DNA of 64,000 nucleotides, taken from Anderseniella sp963700885. GTDB taxonomy: Bacteria > Pseudomonadota > Alphaproteobacteria > Rhizobiales > Aestuariivirgaceae. The translations under genes were made by a program, and so were the position numbers. This document shows positions 35,187-45,400 of the stretch, piece after piece. How positions within the stretch are numbered: position 1 is the first letter of the stretch; each line of letters starts with the position of its first letter. Where the stretch lies: NCBI GenBank assembly GCA_963700885.1, contig CAVOZJ010000022.1, forward strand, positions 62,001 through 126,000. Reading direction: 5' to 3'. The notes under the pieces were generated by a model. The model searched no databases and was not told the origin of the DNA. It worked only from the letters and a program-made list of their open reading frames with translations.

Positions 35187-36400
35187 TGCCTGTTTCCTGC
35201 TTCTGCAATCGCCGTACCCGCCGCCCAGCCGGACGACCAGGCCCACTGGAAGTTATACCCCCCGAGCCATCCGGTCACATCAACCACTTCGCCGATGAAA
35301 TACAATCCCGGCACATCGTTGGCCTGCATGCTGCGTGAACTCAATCCGTTCGTGTCGACACCGCCCAGAGTTACTTCCGCCGTACGATAGCCTTCTGTAC
35401 CCACCGGATAAATCTGCCACTGTCTGATAGCTGTTGATAGAGCCACTAGCGATTTATCTGACAGGTCCGCCAGGTTACCCGAAACACCAGCCTGTTCTGT
35501 GATGTATCCCGCCAGCCGGTTGGGCAGAAACTCACCCAGCACGGTAGAAATTGCTTTTTTGCCGTGGGTCCTGCGCATCGCTTTCAGGTCCCCAAACACA
35601 TCGCGCCCCGGCAACAGATCCAGCATTATAGGATTGGTTTCCCGCCAGTAGGACGATATCTGCAGGATAGCAGGTCCGGACAGTCCACGATGGGTAAACA
35701 GCAATGCTTCGGCAAATTTTACCTTGCCGCAACTGACTTCGGCGTCCGCAGACACACCAGCCAGCGGTTTGAGGCCCGCAAGCACAGGTTCAGAAAACGT
35801 AAGCGGCACCAGGGCTGCCCGGGTATCAGTCACATCCATCCCGAACTGCTCGGCAATCCGGTAACCAAACCCGGTCGCCCCCATTTTCGGGATCGACTTG
35901 CCGCCACACGCTACCACCAGGTTGCCGCACGTCAGCAATGCCGTGTGGCCGCGTGTTTCAAGCTCGATCCCGAAACCTGTTTCGGACCTGCGAACTACTC
36001 TGACGCTTGTCTCCAGTCGAAGTTCCACACCGTTTCCGGCCATCTCCGCCAGCAGCATGTCGATGATTTCTGTAGCCGAGCCGTCACAAAACAGTTGACC
36101 GGCCGTTTTTTCGTGAAACGCAATACCGTGCTGTTGCACCAGGTTGACAAAATCGTGTTGTGTGTAGCGCTTCAGTGCGGATTTGGCGAAATGCGGATTG
36201 CCGGAGATGAAGTTCTGCGGCGTCGTGTTGATATTGGTGAAATTGCAGCGGCCACCGCCACTTATGCGGATTTTCTCGCCGGGCTTTTTGGCATGATCGA
36301 TACTCAGCACCCGGCCACCGCGGGCTGCTGCATGAATTGCGCACATCATGCCGGCCGCACCCGCGCCCAACACCACCGTGTCATAGGCAAATTCGGTCAT
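35183..36400 (-). CDS. HI0933/YhiN-family flavoprotein
   Basis: A 405-residue flavoprotein. The N-terminal FAD motif is DTVVLGAGAAGMMCAIHAA, then ISGGGRCNFTN (the family hallmark), and the C-terminal VTLGGVDTNGLSSRSMQ and GWLGGYNFQWAWSSGW block. The HI0933/YhiN family is widespread, with an aminoacetone-oxidase-like annotation, but its reaction is not established. Length and motifs are complete. It follows the thioesterase gene by 27 bases and is coupled to the next GNAT gene. Confidence 0.92.
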   Translation of the reverse strand: MTEFAYDTVVLGAGAAGMMCAIHAAARGGRVLSIDHAKKPGEKIRISGGGRCNFTNINTTPQNFISGNPHFAKSALKRYTQHDFVNLVQQHGIAFHEKTAGQLFCDGSATEIIDMLLAEMAGNGVELRLETSVRVVRRSETGFGIELETRGHTALLTCGNLVVACGGKSIPKMGATGFGYRIAEQFGMDVTDTRAALVPLTFSEPVLAGLKPLAGVSADAEVSCGKVKFAEALLFTHRGLSGPAILQISSYWRETNPIMLDLLPGRDVFGDLKAMRRTHGKKAISTVLGEFLPNRLAGYITEQAGVSGNLADLSDKSLVALSTAIRQWQIYPVGTEGYRTAEVTLGGVDTNGLSSRSMQANDVPGLYFIGEVVDVTGWLGGYNFQWAWSSGWAAGTAIAEAGNRQ

Positions 36401-36427
36401 GGCGGCTCCAGTGGACCAGAAAGAAAC

Positions 36428-36865
36428 TCATAAAATCATGCACGTGCACGAGCCATGGGCCAGCAGCCTGCCATTGGCAGTTTCGAGCCGGGCATCAGAG
36501 GTTGCCACCCTGCGTCCCAGGTGAATGACAGCGCCGCGCGCTGACACCAGCCCTGTCTGATCAGTGACGGCACGTACCATATTGACCTTCAGTTCCACCG
36601 TTGTGTAGCTCTGACCTGCTTCAAGCCGGGAGTGAATTGCACAGCCCAGGGCACTGTCGAGAATCGAGGATATCCATCCCCCGTGCACCGTGCCGGCGGG
36701 ATTGTAATGTTCCGGGCCGGGATTTCCCTCAAACACCGCATATCCGTCGCCCACATCGACGAGCCGGAAGTCCAGCAGGCTGCCCAACGGAGCCTGCCCA
36801 CCAGAATCACGCAATCGTTCAAGGTTCTGCAAACCTGTCAGTCTGGGGTCCAGCATGGCGTTCAT
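36428..36865 (-). CDS. PaaI-type hotdog thioesterase
   Basis: A 145-residue single hotdog-fold protein. The active-site signature is NPAGTVHGGWISSILDSALG (H-G-G then Asp in the central helix), and VELKVNMVRAVTDQTGLV is the long strand region. Such enzymes hydrolyse acyl-CoA or aryl-CoA thioesters. The start overlaps the stop of the VOC gene by four bases (ATGA), so it is co-translated. Specificity cannot be read from sequence; acyl-CoA housekeeping is likely, given an acyl-CoA dehydrogenase-family gene in the same run. Confidence 0.88.
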   Translation of the reverse strand: MNAMLDPRLTGLQNLERLRDSGGQAPLGSLLDFRLVDVGDGYAVFEGNPGPEHYNPAGTVHGGWISSILDSALGCAIHSRLEAGQSYTTVELKVNMVRAVTDQTGLVSARGAVIHLGRRVATSDARLETANGRLLAHGSCTCMIL

Positions 36866-37731
36866 AAAACCTCTGAAAACGCCATGACAGCACCGGCTGC
36901 CACGTCCGGTCCAATTGCATGACCGGACGGCGTCTCTAGCCAGGACACCCGTGCATCATCAAGCTGGTTCAGCGCCACCTCCCGGTTTGCCACCTCTATC
37001 CGGTAGCCTGCCAGTATCGGGCCATGGGCGAGCGGCGGGGCAGCAAAGCCATAAGCCGTTTGAAAGGCCTCGGGCGCGTACATGGCAAGTGCCCCACGGT
37101 CCGTCTTCACCCGCACCAAATTGTCAGCGGACACCACAAGGTCACCCTGGCTCACTGCAACCAGGAACCCCGCGTAATGCAGGGGGTTTGTCGCAACCAT
37201 CGCGACTTCGCCGATTGCGACTGCCGAATTGGCATGACGTTGATACTCGGTTTTCCAGAAATACTGCGGTGCATGTTGCTGGCAGTAAAAAAATACCACC
37301 TTTGGCATGTCCGCATGCGTTGCAAAGGCCAGCGAAAAGCCGACTGTTACCTCTTCGCCGTCCGGTTGCCGTGCCAGTCGCGAAAAATCAAACGGATTGT
37401 AGGTATCCAGTCCCTTTCTGACAAACCGCGCCTGTTCTGCTGCAGCGTCTGCAGTTTCAAACACCAGCATGGAAATGCCCTCACCGTCATTTTTCATGAA
37501 GTCGGCATTGTAGTCTGCAAATCCAAACTCACCCTCACCGGGTTGCGGTACCAGGTGCGGGTTCGGCAAATACAGAAACTCCAGAAAGAAACCCTCAAGC
37601 TGCACCAGTGAATTGCCGGTGCCAAACGGATGTTTGGCAGGCGGTGTCAGGGTAAAGCCGATCTGAGCCATAGTGGTGCGCAATCCGTCAAAATTAGCTG
37701 TGCAATGAACCACGTGATCGAGACCAGCCAT
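36862..37731 (-). CDS. VOC family protein (glyoxalase-like domain, long form)
   Basis: A 289-residue VOC (vicinal oxygen chelate) protein with two betaalphabetabetabeta modules: residues 1-130 (LDHVVHCTANFDGLRTTMAQIGF) and 135-285. The metal-ligand residues are not all obvious by eye. Related long VOC proteins are lactoylglutathione lyase-like or extradiol dioxygenase-like; function here is unknown. The ATG is 2 bases after the MscS-type stop, whose GGAGGA doubles as ribosome-binding site, so it is tightly coupled to that gene. Confidence 0.82.
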   Translation of the reverse strand: MAGLDHVVHCTANFDGLRTTMAQIGFTLTPPAKHPFGTGNSLVQLEGFFLEFLYLPNPHLVPQPGEGEFGFADYNADFMKNDGEGISMLVFETADAAAEQARFVRKGLDTYNPFDFSRLARQPDGEEVTVGFSLAFATHADMPKVVFFYCQQHAPQYFWKTEYQRHANSAVAIGEVAMVATNPLHYAGFLVAVSQGDLVVSADNLVRVKTDRGALAMYAPEAFQTAYGFAAPPLAHGPILAGYRIEVANREVALNQLDDARVSWLETPSGHAIGPDVAAGAVMAFSEVL

Positions 37732-37733
37732 GC

Positions 37734-40343
37734 CTATCCTCCCGATTTTGCTTTGCGTGCAGGTTTTGCCTCAGTCCGGACTGCCTCGGCAACCGCCTGC
37801 TGAAATCCCCGGACATTGATGTCACGTTGTGGGAATGGGATTTCGATACCGGCTTCCTTGAGCGCCTTGTGAATTGAAAACCGCAATTCACTGGCGACAA
37901 AGGCCACCCAGTTCACGTCATTGATAAATACTCTCAACTCAAAGTCGAGCGAACTGGCGCCAAAATCCTTGAACAGAACCGATGGCAGCGGATAGGCCAT
38001 GGCTCTGGGATGATCCTCTGCGCACTTGATCAGTATATCGTGCACCTGCTGCGGATCAGCATCATAGCTGACCCCAACTGCCACCTTGCAGCGGCCCATC
38101 AGGTCCCCATGGGTCCAGTTCTGCACCGCGTCTGAAATCAGGCTGGAATTCGGTACGATGATCGCACACCGATCGAACGTTTCAATTTCGGTGGAGCGCA
38201 CATTGATCTTTGTCACGGTACCCTCGCCTGCGGTTACCGACACCCAGTCGCCTACCTTGATCGGGCGTTCTGCCAGCAGGATCAGACCGGAGACAAAATT
38301 GTTGACGATCGACTGCAAACCAAAGCCGATACCAACTGAAAGTGCACCAGCAACTATGGCAATGTTGCCAAAGTTGACGCCGGCGGCTGCGAAGGCCACC
38401 AGCAGCGCCAGAATGGTGGCCGTGTAACTGGCCCCTGTGCGGATCGAGTTGCGCAAACCCGCATCCAGATTGGTGGCAGACAGAATACGGCGGTCCAGCC
38501 ATCCTGTGATCAACCGGGTCAGCAACAGGCCAAGAACAAAGACACTGATGGCCAGCAGGATTGACGAAAGCGATATTGTGATGTCGCCGATATCAAAACC
38601 GAAAAACGCGGTGGAAAACCAGCTGCGCACATCGACCCATGACAGGGCGGTCAGAGTTAGCAGCAATGGCACGCCGAGCAGCAGAAGAGTAAAATCAACA
38701 AACGCGTTGAGTGCAATGCCCGCCCGCTTGATGCCCTGCTCCGACATGGAAAACGCATGTTTCAGCGTGTTGGATATGCGGCTGCCTTCGGAAATGCTCT
38801 GCGCGACGAAAGCATCGGCCAGACGGCGTATGCAGTACAGGAAACTCACCACTGCACCGACGATAACTATGTTGGCCATCATGTAACTGGCCAATGTCAG
38901 ATACCCGGTAAGCAGCGCCAGGCCTGTTGCAATCACCAGCAGCCAGATTGGCTGAATCAAGTAGGAAGCCCAGGAAAAATAGACCGTTCTTCCTTGCGGG
39001 GCTTCACTGCTGCGTCTGTCATGCTGAGCAACCAGAATCAGCCTGACAATAATGAACATAAGCACCGGCAGTACAATTGCTCGCTGTAGCGGCTGCATCT
39101 CTCCCGACAGATTCACCACTACCAGCAGTTGATTGATTAAATAGGAAGCCGCCATGAGAACGAACGAAATTGTCAGAAGGTTGAGCCACTTCTCCGCAGC
39201 CTGCGTGGACAGGTTGGCTATCCGCCAGTCCGGTTGCGTTGGCGACAGGATGGATCTGGCCAGACCGCGGGTAAACGCAAACATCACCATCGTCAGGGCA
39301 AAAGCCGAATAGAGTTGTTCAATTCTTGCGGACCGTGCCCCCAATTGAAATAACAGCAGGCCAAAGACGCCTGTAGAAAAGATTGCTATCAACGCATAGC
39401 CGACCGGTGTGGCCACCACCCTAACCATCTTGCCCAGCTCGCCGTTAGGTGTCTTGCCCGCCCGCACGCGATGGGCAAGTGCCCGGCAGGCTTGATAGCC
39501 GCCAGTGGCAAGTATAATGAACGCAGCCAGCAAAAACCAGGCCACCCATGCTCCATTATTCTCCGCTATCAGCGTGTAATAGCCGGTAGCCAGGCGCGTC
39601 GCGCGAGCCCAGATATCACCCCCTCTGGCGATCCCTTCTGACCACAGGCTTGGCGCCAGAATTGATTTATCGAGCTTGAACAGCCTGTCAAAATATCTCG
39701 ACCGTTCAAGCTTGCCGGCCTGGCTTGCCAGCTGATCCGCCGCACCTGCTGCAAGCGCCAGCTCGGCACGTGCCCCAAGCAGTATGCCGCGAACCTGCTC
39801 GAGCTGAGCGCGCTGCAACGCCACGGTTTCCGGTTCGGTCGCGCCGTCTTTCGGTGCCGGTCCCAGCCTGCTCAACTGAGCATCCATCTGCGCCAGCGGA
39901 GATGTAAGTTCGAGGTCTACAAGCTTGGCCTGCTCACGCACATTCTCAAGTTGCTCACGTGCCTTGGTCAGTTCACCCGCCGGCAGGGACGGGTCTGCGA
40001 GCTTGCCTTTCAGGTCTTCCAGGGTGTTGCTTATATCAACAGCCGCCCGCCTGGCCTTGCCGGCGGCTTCCTTGATGCCGGCAGGCAATGCCGCCTCTGC
40101 CACGGCTGCGTCAGTTTTGGAATTGTCCTCCTGTTGCGCGGGCGGCTCATTGCCTGTCGCAGCGCCGGATTCAGCTGGTTTTCCGGCCTGAGGCTTGACT
40201 GTATTTTCTTCGGCTTTCCGGTCAGCCTGCCCGGTGTTCAGTATATCGCTCAGGCCACCGGTTTGTGCCATCGCGGGCACGCAGCCCAACAAAAGTGCCA
40301 GCACCAGCCAAACACGCATGAATGACATGAAAATACGATCCAT
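37734..40343 (-). CDS. MscS-type mechanosensitive channel with DUF3772-like N-terminus
   Basis: A large 869-residue MscS superfamily protein. It has a signal peptide (about 1-26, ending AMAQ), then a periplasmic region rich in Ala, Gln and coiled coil (about 40-200, DUF3772-like), many transmembrane segments (about 250-640), and the MscS pore and beta domain: TM3-like NFGNIAIVAGALSVGIGFG, then FVSGLILLAERPIKVGDWV and STEIETFDRCAIIVPNS. It gates in response to membrane tension to release solutes on hypo-osmotic shock. The start ATG 40343 lies 13 bases past the pyrG stop; later ATGs at 40328 and 40319 are possible. Confidence 0.92.
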   Translation of the reverse strand: MDRIFMSFMRVWLVLALLLGCVPAMAQTGGLSDILNTGQADRKAEENTVKPQAGKPAESGAATGNEPPAQQEDNSKTDAAVAEAALPAGIKEAAGKARRAAVDISNTLEDLKGKLADPSLPAGELTKAREQLENVREQAKLVDLELTSPLAQMDAQLSRLGPAPKDGATEPETVALQRAQLEQVRGILLGARAELALAAGAADQLASQAGKLERSRYFDRLFKLDKSILAPSLWSEGIARGGDIWARATRLATGYYTLIAENNGAWVAWFLLAAFIILATGGYQACRALAHRVRAGKTPNGELGKMVRVVATPVGYALIAIFSTGVFGLLLFQLGARSARIEQLYSAFALTMVMFAFTRGLARSILSPTQPDWRIANLSTQAAEKWLNLLTISFVLMAASYLINQLLVVVNLSGEMQPLQRAIVLPVLMFIIVRLILVAQHDRRSSEAPQGRTVYFSWASYLIQPIWLLVIATGLALLTGYLTLASYMMANIVIVGAVVSFLYCIRRLADAFVAQSISEGSRISNTLKHAFSMSEQGIKRAGIALNAFVDFTLLLLGVPLLLTLTALSWVDVRSWFSTAFFGFDIGDITISLSSILLAISVFVLGLLLTRLITGWLDRRILSATNLDAGLRNSIRTGASYTATILALLVAFAAAGVNFGNIAIVAGALSVGIGFGLQSIVNNFVSGLILLAERPIKVGDWVSVTAGEGTVTKINVRSTEIETFDRCAIIVPNSSLISDAVQNWTHGDLMGRCKVAVGVSYDADPQQVHDILIKCAEDHPRAMAYPLPSVLFKDFGASSLDFELRVFINDVNWVAFVASELRFSIHKALKEAGIEIPFPQRDINVRGFQQAVAEAVRTEAKPARKAKSGG

Positions 40344-40356
40344 CTGGAAACAGTAC

Positions 40357-41985
40357 CTAAACAAGGCGGCTTTGCTCAACGGCAGCTTCAATGAATGACG
40401 CAAAAAGCGGATGCGGTTCAAACGGCCGTGATTTCAGTTCCGGGTGATATTGCACCCCGACAAACCACGCGTGGCCGGGAATTTCAACAATTTCCGGCAA
40501 CAATCCGTCCGGAGATGTACCGGAGAATACAAGTCCGGCAGTTTCCAGCCTGTCGCGATATCGGGCGTTAACCTCATAACGGTGCCGGTGGCGTTCCGAG
40601 ATTTCCTCCCTGCCGTAGATGGCGGCCACCCTGGAACCCTGCTTGAGTTTGGCCACATAGGCACCCAGCCGCATGGTGCCGCCCAGATCACCTTGATTGG
40701 CGCGTTGCTCCAGCTCATTGCCGCGCATCCACTCAGTCATCAGGCCAACAACCGGCTCCTTGGTCTCGCCAAATTCCGTCGAAGACGCCGCCGGTATGCC
40801 GGCAAGTGATCGCGCCGTTTCAATGCACGCCATCTGCATGCCGAGGCAAATACCGAAATACGGTACATTGCGTTCGCGAGCGAAGGTAACCGCGGCAATC
40901 TTTCCTTCAACACCACGCTCACCGAATCCGCCAGGAACCAGAATGCCGTGCACATGCTCCAGCAACGGTGCCGGGTCTTCGGCCTCGAAGACCTCTGATT
41001 CAATCCACTCGATGTTCACCTTCACCCTGTTGGCGATACCGCCATGCACCAGCGCTTCGTTAAGAGATTTGTAGGCATCCAGCAGACCGGTATACTTGCC
41101 TACAACCGCAATGGTCACCTCGCCTTCCGGCTCCCTGATGCGGCTGACAATGTCTTTCCACATGTCGAGTTTCGGAGCAGGAGCACCCTCAATGCCGAAT
41201 GCGGCCAGTATCTCGTCGTCCAGCCCTTCGCGGTGGTAGGCAAGCGGCACTTCATATATGGTCTTCACATCCAGCGCCTGGATGACAGCGCCGGGACGCA
41301 CATTACAAAACAGCGCAATCTTGCGGCGCTCGTTCTCAGGTATGTCCCGGTCAGCCCGGCACATCAGCACATCGGGTTGTATGCCGATGGAACGCAATTC
41401 CTTTACAGAGTGCTGCGTCGGTTTGGTTTTCAGTTCTCCCGCAGCCTGTATCCATGGCAGCAACGTCAGGTGCAGATAAATGCACTGGCCGCGCGGTGAT
41501 TCTTGCCCAAACTGGCGGATCGCCTCGAAAAACGGCAGCCCTTCAATGTCGCCTACCGTGCCGCCCACTTCACACAGCACGAAGTCTGTATCGTCATTGC
41601 CGTCGGCAACAAACGCCTTGATGGCGTCGGTGACATGCGGGATCACCTGGACCGTGGCGCCCAGATAATCTCCGCGACGTTCCTTGGCAATGATGTCCTG
41701 GTAAATGCGACCCGTGGTGATGTTATCGGCCTGTGTCGCGGCCCTGCCGGTAAAACGCTCATAGTGGCCGAGATCAAGGTCTGTTTCAGCCCCATCATCC
41801 GTTACGAACACTTCGCCATGCTGATACGGGCTCATGGTGCCCGGATCAACGTTGAGATAGGGATCAAGTTTCCGCAACCGGACCGAATATCCGCGGGCCT
41901 GCAGCAATGCTCCAAGAGCCGCAGATGCCAAGCCTTTGCCAAGTGAGGAAACCACGCCGCCGGTAATGAAAATGTATCGCGCCAT
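40357..41985 (-). CDS. pyrG: CTP synthase
   Basis: A 542-residue CTP synthase that makes CTP from UTP, ATP and glutamine. The N-terminal synthase domain begins IFITGGVVSSLGKGLASAA, and the C-terminal class I glutamine amidotransferase domain has PYFGICLGMQMACIE (nucleophilic Cys near 380) and YHPELKSRPFEPHPLF. All parts are intact. In many alphaproteobacteria it follows secG; here about 14 kb of other genes separates the two. It is the first gene of a seven-gene run on the minus strand. Confidence 0.97.
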   Translation of the reverse strand: MARYIFITGGVVSSLGKGLASAALGALLQARGYSVRLRKLDPYLNVDPGTMSPYQHGEVFVTDDGAETDLDLGHYERFTGRAATQADNITTGRIYQDIIAKERRGDYLGATVQVIPHVTDAIKAFVADGNDDTDFVLCEVGGTVGDIEGLPFFEAIRQFGQESPRGQCIYLHLTLLPWIQAAGELKTKPTQHSVKELRSIGIQPDVLMCRADRDIPENERRKIALFCNVRPGAVIQALDVKTIYEVPLAYHREGLDDEILAAFGIEGAPAPKLDMWKDIVSRIREPEGEVTIAVVGKYTGLLDAYKSLNEALVHGGIANRVKVNIEWIESEVFEAEDPAPLLEHVHGILVPGGFGERGVEGKIAAVTFARERNVPYFGICLGMQMACIETARSLAGIPAASSTEFGETKEPVVGLMTEWMRGNELEQRANQGDLGGTMRLGAYVAKLKQGSRVAAIYGREEISERHRHRYEVNARYRDRLETAGLVFSGTSPDGLLPEIVEIPGHAWFVGVQYHPELKSRPFEPHPLFASFIEAAVEQSRLV

Positions 41986-42198
41986 GGGAATTATGGTTTA
42001 GCTCGAGTCGAGAGGTCTGGGAAGCGTTAATTTGAGTGCCTGGTGAGTTATCTACAATGGCACATTGCCGTTCGGCTAACACATCTGACGTTCTCTTTCA
42101 AACCCCGCGATCCTGATGTTCCGAAAGACTGCCCCACTGCACCGGATCTGACTCCTGACAGCATCAAACAACCATTCCCCTCAACATCGAGCGTCATT

Positions 42199-42238
42199 GT
42201 TGCCTCATGTCCGTTTGCCAGAAGGCAACGCCTTTTTT
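42199..42238 (+). promoter_or_regulatory. Competing stems followed by T-tract, possible attenuator
   Basis: GGCAAC at 42224-42229 can pair with GTTGCC at 42199-42204, or within a tight hairpin TTGCC-AGAA-GGCAA at 42215-42228. Six T residues follow at 42233-42238. This resembles a weak intrinsic terminator with an alternative pairing, about 215 bases before the beta-oxidation operon. The stems are short. Confidence 0.3.
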
Positions 42239-42424
42239 CTCTTTGTCGTAGAGTGCGCGTGTTATTGTGGCCGCAACTTCAAGTGGCACCACCCAAGGTC
42301 TCAGGATCGCCTGCTATTTCACCTCCCTTGTGGCTGCGGTCGATTGCGGTACTCTCAATGTAAAGCAATTGGTCAGGAATCTGTGCCATATTTTGACTTT
42401 GGTAGTCGTTCAATCTCTGTCGGG

Positions 42425-42445
42425 CGAGAGATTTCGGCGCTCTCG
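42425..42445 (+). promoter_or_regulatory. Inverted repeat overlapping the ribosome-binding region
   Basis: CGAGAG at 42425-42430 and CTCTCG at 42440-42445 flank a nine-base loop, just before the GAGG ribosome-binding sequence of the fusion gene. It could be an operator or an mRNA hairpin that limits initiation. Confidence 0.3.
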
Positions 42446-42453
42446 AACCGAGG

Positions 42454-45400
42454 ATGAGTCCGATGGTGGGCCGAGTTGAATATGATCTGGATGTCGACCT
42501 GAGAATCAGCAAGCAGGCCTGTGATTGGACAGTGCGCGCGATCTCAACGCTGCGCAGGCGCCTCTCCCTCAACATCAAGATGCATCACAAAGACGATCAG
42601 TTGCGGAACGGGCAAATATTCCTGTTCAACCATTTTGCCCGCTTTGAAACCTTCGTAACCAATTACGTCATTTTTCAGGAAACAGGAAAATACTGCAGAA
42701 CCGTCGCGACCCACGAGTTCTTTGCCAATAACAACTCGTTTGGCCGTTATCTGCTTTCCCTTGGCGCCGTACCCAACAACTATCGCCGCCTGTTGCCGTT
42801 CCTGGCTGAGGAAATCCTGAAAGGCCGCAAGGTGGTCTTTTTCCCGGAAGGAGGGCTGGTGAAAGACCGCCGCGTCATGGATGCCGATGGCCAGTTGAAC
42901 GTTTACTCCCGCACATCAATGAGACGCAGGAAACATCATTCCGGTGCTTCATTGCTGGCGCTCACACTGGACGCATTCAAGATCGGCATACTGGAAAACC
43001 ACAGGCGCAACAATGTCCCCGAGCTCGAACGTTGGGTAGACAAGCTGCAGCTGGGCGGTGTCGACGAGCTCCTGTCTGCTGTGCGTCAACCTACGATGGT
43101 CATGCCTTCCAACATCACGTTTTATCCAATGCGGGTAGGCAGCAACACCTTGCAACGGTGTGCCGAGCTTTTCTCCGGAGGATTGAATCCGCAACTGGAA
43201 GAAGAACTTCTGATCGAGGGAAACCTGCTGTTCAAGGACAGCGATATGGACATTCGTGTCGGCAACGGTATTCACAGCGCAAAGTCATTCTCGTTTCTTG
43301 AACGCAAGTTGCTGGGGGTTGCAATCCGCGGAATCAATAATCTGGACGAGTTCTTCAGGGATACCTGCGAACGGCTGAGCTGGCGCGAACGTCTCGTTCA
43401 CGCAAGCATCAAAAACCACACAGACTCCATGCGCGAAGCTTGCATGCGAGAAATGTATTCCGGCGTCACTGTAAATCTCAGCCATCTGGCGGCAGGTCTT
43501 GTGCTGAGACACCTGGACCATGATCATGATACGATTGACCGGCCGGCGTTCCACCGTATGCTCTATCTAGCCATAAAGAATCTGCAAAACGCTGCCGATG
43601 TTCACCTGCATCGAAGCCTGACAAATCCTGATAGGTATGCGGGCATTGAGCGGACTGATGCGCCGCAGCTGTCTCAGTTCATGGTCGAGGCGGACCGGCT
43701 CAGCCTGATCAGGACAGACGCAGACAGCTACAGTCTTCTGCCGAAGCTGCGCCAGGAGCACGACTTCGAAAATGTCCGGCTGCAGAACCCGATTGATGTA
43801 TACGCCAATGAAGTCGCCCCAATTCCGGCAGTGCAGACCGCACTGCAGGACGCCTATCAACGCGCCGGCAAATTGACTGATCAGGATATTGCCCGACTGC
43901 GTTTTGATGACGAGTTGCGGGCTCTGGAAAGAGACACGCAAACCTTTCACCGCAACCGGCACCAACTCCTGAACAATCAGCAAACCGCGACAGAAGATCC
44001 CTCCCCGTACCTGCTGATACCGGAAGACGGTGGCAATGGTCTGGGTGTAGTGCTTGTGCATGGTTTTCTGGCATCGCCTGCGGAACTGAAGCAAATGGGT
44101 GAACGCATAGCCGCAGCAGGACATCCGGTGATCGGTGTGCGGTTGAAGGGACATGGAACTTCACCGCATGACCTGGCTACACGCGACTGGACACAATGGC
44201 TTGAAACTGTTCAGACCGGCTACCAGATCATTTCCGCCTTTGCCCGGAGGGTCTGTTTGGTCGGGTTTTCAACCGGTGGTGCGCTCTCTCTCATCCTGGC
44301 AGCGCAGCACCCGGAAAAACTTGCCGGCGTCGCAGCAGTGTCCGCGCCTTTGAAATTTCGCAACAAGAACCTGGTTTTTGTACCTTTGCTGCATGGCGCA
44401 AGCAAACTTCTGAAGATGGTTCCGGCAGCCGACAACCGGCTGGCTTTCAGGATCAATGAATCAGAGCATCCTCACATCAACTACCGGCACATTCCCACCA
44501 AGGGTATTTATGAGTTGCGGCGAGCCGTTGCTGCAATGAACGCTACTCTGGGCGATGTGGTGTGCCCGGCATTGATAATGCAGGGTGACGCCGATACCGT
44601 CGTAGATCCGCACAGTGCAGACATGATTTACCGGAGGATCGGATCGGCGGACAGGCAACTGCAAACAGTCAGGTCGGACCGGCACGGTATCCTCAATGAG
44701 GATATTGATGGTACACAGGACAAAGTGCTGGCATTCCTGGCGCGAATCCAGGCAAGCCACCCGATCGAACTCCACCGCGAGCCCATCTACCCCTGGGAGA
44801 CGGCCTATACCGGGATCGGGCAATGGCACACACCGTTGCCTGCCAAGCCGCTATTTTCGATTCTTGATGAATCCGTTGTGCGGTTCGCCAACCGCCCATG
44901 CATAGAGTTCATGAAGCGCACCCATACCTATGCCGAAATCGCGCACCAGGTTGACCGTGCCGCAACAGGACTGCAGAAACTCGGGGTGGTCAAGGGTACC
45001 CGAGTTGGCCTCTGTATGCCCAACACGCCGTATTCCGTCATCTGCTACTTCGCGGTGCTCAAGGCCGGAGGCATCGTGGTCAACATCAATCCGCTTTATG
45101 CCGCACAGGAGATTGAACACCTGGTACGCGACTCCGCCATGGAGATGGCAATTACCATTGATCTCAATCAGCTGTTCTCCAAGATAGCTCCGTTGATTGA
45201 CACCGCCGAGTTGCGAAAAGTTGTCGTTTGCAACTTCAGCGCATCATTGACCACTATAAAAGGTACATTGTTTTCCATCTGGAAATATAATGAAATCAGC
45301 AAGTTACCTAATGATGAACGTTTCATATGGTTTGACGCACTGATTGAGAATGACGGCAAGTACTCTGTGCCTGAAATCGATCCCGAAAATGATATTGCCG

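Larger units (their letters stand above)
41986..42453. other. Non-coding region between divergent operons
   Basis: 468 bases between pyrG (minus) and the fusion gene (plus). No credible gene or RNA was recognised. It should hold the promoters of both operons. Two hairpin-like elements on the plus strand are listed separately. Confidence 0.6.

Noticed and set aside
42043..42363. 106-codon open frame in the pyrG/fusion gene gap
   Set aside because: No ribosome-binding site, no recognisable domain, and a low-complexity Pro/Ser composition.
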